Below, in pieces: positions 35,461 to 42,906 of a stretch of 64,000 nucleotides of DNA. This stretch comes from Acidaminococcus fermentans DSM 20731 (lineage in GTDB: Bacteria > Bacillota > Negativicutes > Acidaminococcales > Acidaminococcaceae): assembly GCF_000025305.1 (NCBI RefSeq), contig NC_013740.1:744001-808000 (forward strand), given 5' to 3'. Each line of letters begins with the position of its first letter. The first letter of the stretch is position 1. Position numbers and translations under genes: made by a program. A model generated the notes under the pieces. The model was not told where the DNA came from and did no database searches. It worked only from the letters and a program-made list of their open reading frames with translations.

Positions 35461-35485
35461 AATTTTTTTCACACCCCCTACGGCA

Positions 35486-35570
35486 TCGCAATGGGTCATT
35501 GGTGCACTTTGCACTTTGCTGCATAACTATACTGTGATGAAGGTCTTCCCGGGAATTTGTTGACACATAC
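35486..35570 (+). repeat. direct repeat D, copy 2
   Basis: Matches 34463-34572 over GCAATGGGTCATTGG, GCACTTTGCTGCATAAC, ACTGTGATG and CCCGGGAATTTGTTGACACA, with a shorter middle. It lies 80 bp before the threonine aldolase gene. Confidence 0.75.
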
Positions 35571-35650
35571 GTGATTCCCCTGTTCTGTGCCAACCGCCCG
35601 GATTTATGATAGAATCAGGGAGAAAATACTTTTTTCAGGGAGGACGTATC

Positions 35651-36685
35651 ATGATCCGTTTCAACAACGACTATAACCACGGGGCCCATCCTGCCATCCT
35701 GGAAGCCCTGACCCGTACCAATGATACCCAGTTCAGCGGGTATGGCACTGATGAATGGTGTGACAAGGCAGAAAGACTGATCCTGGACCAGTGCCAATGT
35801 CCCCAGGGGAAGGTGTATTTTTTCCCGGGGGCTACCCAGGCCAATCTGGTGACCATCGCTGCTTTCTTAGGTTCCTGTGACAGTGTGATCTGCGCTTCCA
35901 CCGGCCACATCAACGGCCATGAATGTGCTTCCATCGAAAATACGGGCCATAAGATCCTGGCCCTGCCCCAGCAGGACGGCAAAATCACGGCGGGACAGAT
36001 TGAAAAAGAAGCCCGGGCCTATTATGAAGCCGGCGAGGCTGAATGGCTCACCCGGCCTTCCCTGGTCTACATTTCCTTTACCACCGAATATGGGACCCTC
36101 TATTCCAAAGCAGAACTCACGGCCATTTCCGAAGTATGCCGCAAGTATGGGATGGCTCTTTTTGTGGACGGAGCCCGGCTGGCTTACGGGCTGGCTTCCC
36201 CTGAAAACGACCTGACCCTGCCGGATCTGGCCCGGCTTGCCGATGCTTTTTACCTGGGGGGCACCAAATGCGGCGCTCTCTTCGGGGAAGCACTGGTTCT
36301 CACCCATCCGGAAACTGTCCGCCGGTTCAAGGCTTCTATGAAGCAGAACGGTGCCGTCCTGGCCAAAGGCTGGCTCCTGGGGCTCCAGTTCTGCACCCTG
36401 CTCCAGGATGGCCTCTATTTCAAAATGGCGGCCCGGGCCGATGCTTTTGCCCTGAAGATCCGGGATGCCTTCCGGAAAAAGGGAATCCCTGAATACGTGG
36501 TCAGCCCCACCAACCAGCAGTTCGTGCTCCTGACTCCGGAACAGGCTGCCCATCTGGAAAAGAAATACGCTTTTGAACGGGAGGGGACATTGGAAGACGG
36601 CCGTCTCCTGGTCCGCTTCTGCACCTCCTGGAGTACGAAGGAGGGGGAGGTGGAGGCGCTAGTCGCCGACATTGCTAACGCATAA
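35651..36685 (+). CDS. low-specificity L-threonine aldolase-like PLP enzyme
   Basis: 344 residues of the aromatic amino-acid beta-eliminating lyase/threonine aldolase family (fold-type I PLP). The start is MIRFNNDYNHGAHPAIL; the PLP-Asp region is LFVDGARLAYGL and the PLP-Lys is in YLGGTKCGALFGEA. It cleaves threonine or allo-threonine to glycine and acetaldehyde. ATG 35651 follows AGGGAGGACG; an in-frame ATG at 35606 is in the presumed promoter (TAGAAT box). Its TAA is also the first base of repeat B2. Confidence 0.88.
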   Translation: MIRFNNDYNHGAHPAILEALTRTNDTQFSGYGTDEWCDKAERLILDQCQCPQGKVYFFPGATQANLVTIAAFLGSCDSVICASTGHINGHECASIENTGHKILALPQQDGKITAGQIEKEARAYYEAGEAEWLTRPSLVYISFTTEYGTLYSKAELTAISEVCRKYGMALFVDGARLAYGLASPENDLTLPDLARLADAFYLGGTKCGALFGEALVLTHPETVRRFKASMKQNGAVLAKGWLLGLQFCTLLQDGLYFKMAARADAFALKIRDAFRKKGIPEYVVSPTNQQFVLLTPEQAAHLEKKYAFEREGTLEDGRLLVRFCTSWSTKEGEVEALVADIANA

Positions 36686-37080
36686 CCCAGGCGCACGATA
36701 TGGGCCCATCTGCTTTGTCAGCGGGGATTTTCGAAAGCGGCATGTACTATTATGTACTATGCCGCATTCGAAAATCCCCGCTTTCGCGCATCTGGACCCA
36801 TCTCGTGCGCCTGGCCGGAACCCGCAGGATATGCATCCACCTGCTTTGGAAGGAGGGATTTGGAAGCCGGGCATATACGGCCATGTACTATGTTACAGCC
36901 AAAATCTGCTGCTTTCGCGCATCTGGACCCATCTCGTGCGCCTGGCCGGAACCCGCAGGATATGCATCCATCTGCTTTGGAAGGAGGGATTTGGAAGCCG
37001 GGCATATACGGCCATGTACTATGTTACAGCCAACATCTGCTGCTTTCGCGTATCTGGCTACATCTCCCGCGTCTGGAGAG
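36683..37080 (+). repeat. repeat family B copy B2 and two tandem copies
   Basis: B2 (36683-36814) has outer arms CCAGGCGCACGA/TCGTGCGCCTGG and inner arms GCGGGGATTTTCGAA (36721-36735)/TTCGAAAATCCCCGC (36767-36781), both perfect, plus GCGGCAT/ATGCCGC. Two further copies follow in tandem with a 131-bp period (GGAAGGAGGG at 36848 and 36979). These have mismatched inner arms (GGAGGGATTTGG on the left, AAAATCTGCTGC on the right), so they are mosaics. Translations across the tandem are not real proteins. The 499-bp gap to arsR holds only this and the arsR control region. Confidence 0.88.
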
Positions 37081-37119
37081 AGTCGGAGCTATCTGCTTCA
37101 CGGGATCAAAATTTAATTC

Positions 37120-37165
37120 AGTATTTACTAAATCAAAGACCATCGATTATAATTAAGTAAATACT
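37120..37165 (+). promoter_or_regulatory. arsR-chrA promoter with twin operators
   Basis: Two short palindromes, AGTATTTACT (37120-37129) and AGTAAATACT (37156-37165), are each followed by AAATCAAAG. Between them TTTACT (37124-37129), an 18-bp spacer and TATAAT (37148-37153) form a promoter, so one operator covers the -35 and the other the start region, as expected for ArsR repression. Confidence 0.75.
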
Positions 37166-37184
37166 AAATCAAAGGGGTGGAACG

Positions 37185-37508
37185 ATGGAACTTGACCGTA
37201 TATTGAAAGCACTGGGAGAACCCATGCGGCTGAAGATCTATCAGGCACTTTTGGAAAGAAAGCACTGCGTCCGGTCTCTTTCCAAAAAGTTCGGGATCTC
37301 GGAATCGGCCATTTCCCAGCATCTGAAGATCATGAGGGAAGCAGGTTTGGTTTATGGAGAAAAGTACGGCTATCATATGCACTATCTGCCGGACCAGGGA
37401 GCCATCGACTTCCTGGCGGAGCAGGTGGAACAGATGCGGAGGGCTTCTCTGCAGGTGGATCGCGAGCAAAAAGCCTGCCAATGTGAATATCGGGGGAGAA
37501 AAGTATGA
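37185..37508 (+). CDS. ArsR-family transcriptional regulator of chrA genes
   Basis: A 107-residue winged-helix repressor (LSKKFGISESAISQHLKIMREAGLV). Metal-type Cys are sparse: one in RKHCVRSL, at the place of the ELCVC site of ArsR, and a CQC near the C-terminus (KACQCEYR). The ligand could be a metal, an oxyanion or a redox signal. ATG overlaps nothing upstream and has GGGGTGG before it; the stop overlaps the first chrA start (ATGA). Twin operators precede it, so autoregulation is likely. Confidence 0.87.
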   Translation: MELDRILKALGEPMRLKIYQALLERKHCVRSLSKKFGISESAISQHLKIMREAGLVYGEKYGYHMHYLPDQGAIDFLAEQVEQMRRASLQVDREQKACQCEYRGRKV

Positions 37509-38089
37509 AACGGGATCAGCTCAGGGATTTGTTTTTGACTTTTGCCCAAATCGGACTGTTTACCTTTGGGGGCGGGTATGCCATGATTTCCATGATCGAG
37601 CACAGCTGTGTGGAAGAAAAGCACTGGATCACACATGATGAACTGATGGATATCACCGTGATTGCAGAATCCACGCCCGGACCCATCGCCATCAACTGTG
37701 CCACCTTTACCGGATATAAGCAGGCCGGAATGGCGGGAGCTCTGGCGGCTACCTTTGGGATTGTCGTCCCTCCTTTTCTGGTCATTCTGGCGGTTTCACT
37801 GTTCCTGTATGATTTCTTTACGTGGAAACTGCTGGCTGCCGCATTCCAGGGAATCAAGATCGCTGTAGGGCTTTTGATCTTGGAGGCAGCCATGATGATG
37901 CTGAGAAAAGGCTCCAGGACCAGGCTGTCACGGGGCATCCTCCTGGGTTCCTGCTTGGCCATGCTCTGCAGCGATATTTTTCGCCTGCCGATTTCTTCCA
38001 TCCGGCTGATGCTCCTGGCAGCAGGGGTCAGTCTGGTATCTTCCAGGCTCCAGGCGCTATCCCATCAAGAAAGCGGTGGAAGAAAATGA
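37505..38089 (+). CDS. chromate transporter, short ChrA (first half)
   Basis: A 194-residue, one-domain ChrA (about five TM) with the family pattern FAQIGLFTFGGGYAMISMIE and ESTPGPIAINCATFTGYK. Short ChrA proteins work as pairs equal to one two-domain transporter. Members export chromate; for an anaerobe the natural substrate may differ. It overlaps arsR and the second half by 4 bp each. Confidence 0.88.
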   Translation: MKRDQLRDLFLTFAQIGLFTFGGGYAMISMIEHSCVEEKHWITHDELMDITVIAESTPGPIAINCATFTGYKQAGMAGALAATFGIVVPPFLVILAVSLFLYDFFTWKLLAAAFQGIKIAVGLLILEAAMMMLRKGSRTRLSRGILLGSCLAMLCSDIFRLPISSIRLMLLAAGVSLVSSRLQALSHQESGGRK

Positions 38090-38649
38090 TCTATCTGGAT
38101 TTATTTGCAGGATTTTTGAAAGTCGGATGTTTTGCCTTCGGAGGTGCTTACGGTGCGATTCCTCTGATCCGGGATGTGGTCATGTCCTACGGCTGGCTGA
38201 ATGACGACATGCTGACCTATATGATTGCCGTCAGTGAAAGTACACCGGGACCGATCATGGTCAATCTGGCGACTTATGTGGGGAGCAGCCAGGGGGGCTT
38301 CCTGGGAGCCCTCATCGCCACGTTCGCCGTTGTCCTGCCTTCGTTCCTGATCATCCTCCTGGTCACGGCGCTGCTCCATCACCTGCTGGACAACCGGTAT
38401 ATCCAGAGTCTTCTCCGAGGGATGAAACCCTGCGTAACGGGTATTGTGCTGGCGACCGGCCTCTATATGACTTTCCAGCATTGCCTCGGTCAAGAGAAGC
38501 AGCCCCAACAGGTGTTCCAGGCACTTTTCGTGATCTTTGGCCTGGTTTTGGGAAAAATGGGTTACCAACGGGTCACGAAAAAGAAACTTTCTCCCATTGG
38601 GCTGATCCTGGCTTCCGCTGTCTTGGGCATCATCGTCTATGGAGGGTAG
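38086..38649 (+). CDS. chromate transporter, short ChrA (second half)
   Basis: A 187-residue partner of the preceding gene, with AGFLKVGCFAFGGAYGAIPL and SESTPGPIMVNLATYVGSS. The two proteins are homologous but distinct, as is usual for split ChrA. ATG 38086 overlaps the upstream TGA. A hairpin GGCTGGAA (38667-38674)/TTCCAGCC (38688-38695) follows in the 48-bp gap to the convergent MATE gene. Confidence 0.88.
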   Translation: MIYLDLFAGFLKVGCFAFGGAYGAIPLIRDVVMSYGWLNDDMLTYMIAVSESTPGPIMVNLATYVGSSQGGFLGALIATFAVVLPSFLIILLVTALLHHLLDNRYIQSLLRGMKPCVTGIVLATGLYMTFQHCLGQEKQPQQVFQALFVIFGLVLGKMGYQRVTKKKLSPIGLILASAVLGIIVYGG

Positions 38650-38697
38650 AAAGGAGAACAAGACGCGGCTGGAACCAGGCAACTCCCTTCCAGCCAC

Positions 38698-40047
38698 TCA
38701 CACAGCCGACTGATCCATTGTCTTTCCCCTCCACTTTCCCCGCCTGTATTCCCAGCCGGAAAGGAGAAAATTGGCCAGCCAGCCCAGGGGGACGGCATAC
38801 CAGACAAAGGCGATGCCGAAACGGGGAGCCAGGGCCATGGCCAGGCTGACCCGGAGACCCAGGTTCACCAGGTTGGCGATGGTGAACATCTGCATATCGC
38901 CGGCACCCCGGAGCACTCCGTCCACGGACATCTTCAAACCGATGAAACAGAAGAAAAAGCCCATGAAGCGGAAGAAGTTTTCCGCCGTCTGGAAAGCGGC
39001 AGGAGATCCTTCGCTGCCCAGGAAAAAGAGGGAAAGGGAATGGCTCCCCAGTTCCAGAAGGAGACAGTTCAGCAGGGCGAAGGCAAATACCAGGCGGAAA
39101 GCGGCTTTCAGACCGGCAGGAATCCGCTCCGGACGGCATGCCCCCAGGTTCTGGGCCGTATAGGGACTCATGGCATTGCCAATGGCAGACATGGGGACCA
39201 CGCACAGCCCTTCCACCCGCATAGCGGCGGAAAAACCGGCCAGGGCTTCAGAACCGAACCCGTTGACCACCGATTGGACCAGCATCATGCCGATGGAGAC
39301 CGTGGACTGCTGAAGGATGGAAGGCAGGGCGATCCGGGCCATGGGCAGCAGTTCTTCGGAAGCGAAGAAACGGGGCTTTTCGGAAGGCATGCGCCGGAGG
39401 ACCCAGGCAAGGACCCCGCAGGACAGGAGAGCGGCGATCCCCTGGGCGATGAGAGTGGCCCAGGCTACGCCGGCAACTCCCAGCCCGTACCGGGTGACCA
39501 AAATCCAATCCAGCCCCACATTGAAGAGGGAGGAAAAAATCAGGAAAAACAGGGGAATCCGGGATTTTCCCAGGGCGTTGAACATGGCGGACAGTACGGA
39601 ATACATGAACAGGAAGGGCAGTCCCAGGAAATATACCCGGAGATACACATCCGCCAGGCCCAGCACATCCGGCGGGGTATCCAGAAGCTTCATGATGTCC
39701 AGGCTGAATTCCCACCCGATGCCTCCCAGCACCAGGCTCAGGAACAGGAAAGTCAGGAGGGCCGTATAGAGGGCCTCTTTCATCTTCTGGAACTGGCCGG
39801 CGCCAAAATACCGGCTGACCTTTACGGAGGCCCCGATGCCGCCTCCGATGGCAATCCAGATGAAGATATTAGTGAATGCGTAAGAGGCGCCCACCGCTGC
39901 CAGGGCCTGTTCCCCCACATACCGGCCCACAATGGCGGAGTCGGCCATGGTATAGGTCTGCTGGAAGAAGTTCCCGATGATCATGGGGAGAGCAAAATAG
40001 AGCAGGGCCTTCAGGGGATTCTCCGTGATCAGATAGTCGTTTTTCAT
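38698..40047 (-). CDS. MATE-family efflux transporter
   Basis: A 449-residue, 12-TM MATE protein (KNDYLITENPLKALLYFALP onward, then NFFQQTYTMADSAIVGRYVG). The start follows GGAGG on the minus strand, 4 bp after the amidohydrolase stop, so the two form a leftward operon. It is not closely alike at the N-terminus to the MATE at 6244. Pairing with an amidohydrolase suggests export of the cleaved or parent compound, which is inference. Confidence 0.88.
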   Translation of the reverse strand: MKNDYLITENPLKALLYFALPMIIGNFFQQTYTMADSAIVGRYVGEQALAAVGASYAFTNIFIWIAIGGGIGASVKVSRYFGAGQFQKMKEALYTALLTFLFLSLVLGGIGWEFSLDIMKLLDTPPDVLGLADVYLRVYFLGLPFLFMYSVLSAMFNALGKSRIPLFFLIFSSLFNVGLDWILVTRYGLGVAGVAWATLIAQGIAALLSCGVLAWVLRRMPSEKPRFFASEELLPMARIALPSILQQSTVSIGMMLVQSVVNGFGSEALAGFSAAMRVEGLCVVPMSAIGNAMSPYTAQNLGACRPERIPAGLKAAFRLVFAFALLNCLLLELGSHSLSLFFLGSEGSPAAFQTAENFFRFMGFFFCFIGLKMSVDGVLRGAGDMQMFTIANLVNLGLRVSLAMALAPRFGIAFVWYAVPLGWLANFLLSGWEYRRGKWRGKTMDQSAV

Positions 40048-40051
40048 GGCA

Positions 40052-41197
40052 TCAATCCTCCGCCAGTTTCAGAAACAGGGCAGCCGGGGTGGGGAGGATC
40101 CGGTCATTGAAATCATAGGCCGGATGATGGGGCGCCGGCCAGTTTTCTCCATTTCCCACATAAAACAAGGCACCGGGACAGACTTTCAGATACCAGCCGA
40201 AGTCTTCCGAAGGCCGCCAGGGTTTTTCCATGGGGACCAGGGTAAGGCCCAGGTCCCTGGCGGCCCGGCGCACCTTTTCCGCACATTCTTTGTGGTTCAC
40301 TGTGGCCGGGAACGGGTCTGCCTCAGTGACGGTCCGGCGCAGGCCATATTCCGCTGCCAATTGGTCTGCCTTCCGGCGCAGCCACTGTTCCAGCTCTGCC
40401 AGGTCCTTTTCCTCGTCTGCCCGCAGGGTAAAGGATATCTCTCCTTCACCGGGAGAAATGCCAAAATCCTTCCCGCCCACGTTCAGCCCCACCAGGGTGA
40501 GCAGCAGGGTCTTTAAGGGATCGGTGGTGACTTTTCTCACCAGGTCCTGGGCGAACAGAGTCAGCTTCGCCAGGGCCGGGGCGGGGTTATTTCCTTCTTC
40601 CGGAGTACCGGCGTGGGCCCGTTTGCCTGTGAACCGAAAGGTCAGACCTTTGGAAGCGCACTGGGTCAGGCCATCCCGGACCATGACCGCATTTTCCGGA
40701 TATCCGCTCAGGTTGTGGAAGGCATAGACTTCCCCCATGCCTACGGTTTGGATGAAATCCGCGCAGGGTTTGCCTCCTCTTCCCGTTTCTTCCGCCGACT
40801 GGAAAAGCAGATACACCGGCCGGCGGATTTCCGCATCTTTTTCCAGAAGCAGGGCCAGCGCCGCCAGAGCGGAGGAGTGTCCGTCGTGGCCGCATTTGTG
40901 GGCCACACAGGCTTTTGTAGAACCATAGGGCAGGTCCCGGGCCTCGGGCAGGGGCAGAGCATCCATGTCCGCCCGGAACCCGATGGCGGGTTTCCCGTTC
41001 CGCTTTTTCGGTTCATACAGGGCATAGAACCAGCTGCCCCGGTCCACCAGCTGCAAATGGGTATGATGGCTGATGAAATCCATCAGCCGTTTTTTTGTTT
41101 CCTGCTCCTCACCGGACAGTTCCGGATGGGCATGGAGGGTGTGGCGAAGCTCCAGTATGGCTTCCCAGTCGGACTGGGAGAAAAGAGTCGTATCCAT
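40052..41197 (-). CDS. M20-family amidohydrolase
   Basis: A 381-residue metallo-amidohydrolase of the M20D group (hippurate/N-acyl-amino-acid hydrolases). Metal ligands are visible: Cys-Gly-His in HKCGHDGHSSA, Glu-Glu in QSAEETGRGG, and a His in YAFHNLSG. The usual late His is in APHHPAYDFND. It likely frees an amino acid from an acyl or aryl amide. AAGGAG lies 12 nt before the minus-strand ATG. It is first gene of the two-gene leftward operon. Confidence 0.87.
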   Translation of the reverse strand: MDTTLFSQSDWEAILELRHTLHAHPELSGEEQETKKRLMDFISHHTHLQLVDRGSWFYALYEPKKRNGKPAIGFRADMDALPLPEARDLPYGSTKACVAHKCGHDGHSSALAALALLLEKDAEIRRPVYLLFQSAEETGRGGKPCADFIQTVGMGEVYAFHNLSGYPENAVMVRDGLTQCASKGLTFRFTGKRAHAGTPEEGNNPAPALAKLTLFAQDLVRKVTTDPLKTLLLTLVGLNVGGKDFGISPGEGEISFTLRADEEKDLAELEQWLRRKADQLAAEYGLRRTVTEADPFPATVNHKECAEKVRRAARDLGLTLVPMEKPWRPSEDFGWYLKVCPGALFYVGNGENWPAPHHPAYDFNDRILPTPAALFLKLAED

Positions 41198-41298
41198 AGG
41201 TCATATTGCTCCTTTTTATTTCGTTTCCCTCCTATCTTACTACAAATCGTCGAAAATATGGTAAACTGATAGGGATATTGGAAAAGGGCGGTGATTCC

Positions 41299-41505
41299 AT
41301 GCGGAAGGAACTTCCGTATTTTCGTGTAGAAGGGGCCTTTGGTGGCAGCCAGGACTGGTTCACCCAGGATTGCTGGATGAAACGGGGCGGCTGTGCGGCC
41401 ATTACGGCCACCGACTGCAGTCTGTACTTTTCGTTATACAAAGGAAGAAAGGCAGCCTGTCCCCAGGCGCAGCCGGAGCTCACCAAAAAAGAATATATAT
41501 CCCTT
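41299..41505 (+). pseudogene. truncated conserved gene cut by a repeat B element
   Basis: ATG 41299 opens RKELPYFRVEGAFGGSQDWF and continues through WMKRGGCAAITA to LTKKEYISL, about 69 residues. I recognise this as the N-terminal part of a longer conserved Firmicute protein of unknown function, from memory only. The frame then enters repeat B (TAACCCAGACGCGGG at 41505), and the residues after that are repeat-derived. An extended -10 (TGGTAAACT, about 41260) precedes it. Confidence 0.6.
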
Positions 41506-41570
41506 AACCCAGACGCGGGATATGCACCCATCTACTTTGTCAGAGAGAATTTTGGAACGCGGCATGTACT
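41505..41570 (+). repeat. repeat family B, left half only
   Basis: TAACCCAGACGCGGGATATG through CTACTTTGTCAG and GAATTTTGGAACGCGGCATG, then it stops at the apex (TGTACT). Sequence continues as a DUF4160 fragment at 41570. No right arm is found until an isolated remnant at 42710-42745. Confidence 0.8.
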
Positions 41571-41700
41571 ATCTGATTTATTTCTGGTCCAATGAAAACA
41601 ATCCGGTAGAACCGGTGCATGTCCATATCGTAGAAGAAAAGCCTTCCCCAAAAACACAACAAAGGGGAGTGTTCTTATGATGCGGGGTATTCGATTCTTA
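41570..41700 (+). pseudogene. DUF4160 remnant joined to second duplicated fragment
   Basis: 41570-41655 matches codons 9 to about 37 of the broken DUF4160 gene at 34905 (CTGATTTATTTCTGGTCCAA onward) with few changes. At about 41658 it jumps to a segment matching 35222-35262 (AAAGGGGAGTGTTCTTATGA). The roughly 180 bp separating these in the first locus are missing, so this is a deleted copy. 41700-41845 holds a short hairpin (GGGCAAGGAAAGCC region) and the next gene's leader. Confidence 0.78.
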
Positions 41701-41845
41701 CTTTCCTTGCTGCTGGGCAAGGAAAGCCCTGCAGCTGGTATAGCCATTCTGTATGATGGATCTTAGATAAAAAGCATTGGTCAAATCCTGTTTTTTTCGA
41801 TATAGTAAGCTGTGCAAAATACAACTCTGAAGGAGACGATGCGCA

Positions 41846-42640
41846 ATGGATAAACCATTTATTTTCTGTCATATGGAAATTTCACCGGATGGGAAAATCA
41901 TGGGTAAGTATCTGTGGCTGCCCTCCACCAGTGAGAATCCGGACAGCTTCAGCACCCTCGTGAATGGACCGGATGCCCAATACCACTATCAGGCCATGCT
42001 TAACGGACGTACGACTATCGACGATAATTTCACTTTTTATGCCAAACCGGAACTGGATGAAAATGCGCCTCAGGTCCCGGCCGGCGACTACCTGGCGGAA
42101 GGCGTTTCTCTGGGCCAGTTCCTGCTGGCGGTGGATGGACACGGCAAACTGGCCTGGCAGGAAAACTTCAATGAATACGACGGCGTCAAGAGCCATATCG
42201 TGGAAATCCTCACGGAAGCAGCTTCCAACAGCTACAAGGCGTTCCTGCGTAAAAAGGGCATCAGCTATCTGATTTGCGGTAAGGACAGCGTAGACCTGCC
42301 GCTGCTCTGCGCCAAGATCAAGAATGTCCTGCATGTGGATTCCGTGATGCTTGGGGGCGGTGCCGTCCTCAACTGGAGCATGGTGCAGGCCGGGCTGGTG
42401 GACGAACTGAGCCTGGTCATGGCACCCGCTGCGGATGGCAGCACGGAAACCCAGACCCTTTTTATGGCCAAACCAGGCATCACCACCGACCAACCGGTCC
42501 TGTTCAAACCGCTGGAAGTGAAAATCATGCCGGATGATGCCATCTGGATCCGTTATCAGGTGGGTAAAAAGGTGGACTTTGATTTCGAAAGCGATCCGGA
42601 ATTCAAAGAAACCATGGAGATGATCCGCTCTCATAGATAG
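41846..42640 (+). CDS. RibD C-terminal/dihydrofolate-reductase-fold protein
   Basis: 264 residues. It begins KPFIFCHMEISPDGKIMGKY, the opening of RibD-C domains, and later has FLRKKGISYLICGKDSVDL and the nucleotide-loop VDSVMLGGGAVLNWSMVQAGLVDEL. The fold is that of NADPH-dependent pyrimidine/pterin reductases. As a stand-alone protein without a deaminase domain, its substrate is unknown. ATG follows GAAGGAGACG. Confidence 0.83.
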   Translation: MDKPFIFCHMEISPDGKIMGKYLWLPSTSENPDSFSTLVNGPDAQYHYQAMLNGRTTIDDNFTFYAKPELDENAPQVPAGDYLAEGVSLGQFLLAVDGHGKLAWQENFNEYDGVKSHIVEILTEAASNSYKAFLRKKGISYLICGKDSVDLPLLCAKIKNVLHVDSVMLGGGAVLNWSMVQAGLVDELSLVMAPAADGSTETQTLFMAKPGITTDQPVLFKPLEVKIMPDDAIWIRYQVGKKVDFDFESDPEFKETMEMIRSHR

Positions 42641-42906
42641 AGACCAGTGCATGATTTGAGGATTTTACTTTTCAGTTGTTCCACCGACGGATGAATCCTC
42701 ACCATTTTTTTCGCGTATCTGGGCACATCTCCCGCGTCTGGAAGGAGTCGGGGGATAGGATGCCCGTTTTTTATTTTGTGTCCCCCTGAAAGGGGGAAAG
42801 GACCCGCTTGCGGGTAGAGGGTTTAACACCCAGACGTTAGGATCCATCACCTGTCCCTGATTTTATGCTACAATTCCCTTATCAGACATATATGGGGGGA
42901 ACCATA
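42641..42906. other. intergenic region with repeat remnant and small hairpins
   Basis: An isolated right arm of repeat B (TCGCGTATCTGG ... TCCCGCGTCTGG, 42710-42745) is followed by CCCCCTGAAAGGGGG and ACCCGCTTGCGGGT hairpins. Then TGCTACAAT (extended -10, TACAAT 42869-42874) serves the next gene. No ORF. Confidence 0.65.

Noticed and set aside
36672-37160. Overlapping 130-160-codon frames with repeated peptide units
   Set aside because: They are translations of tandem repeat B hairpins; three frames are open at once and none has a start with a ribosome site.
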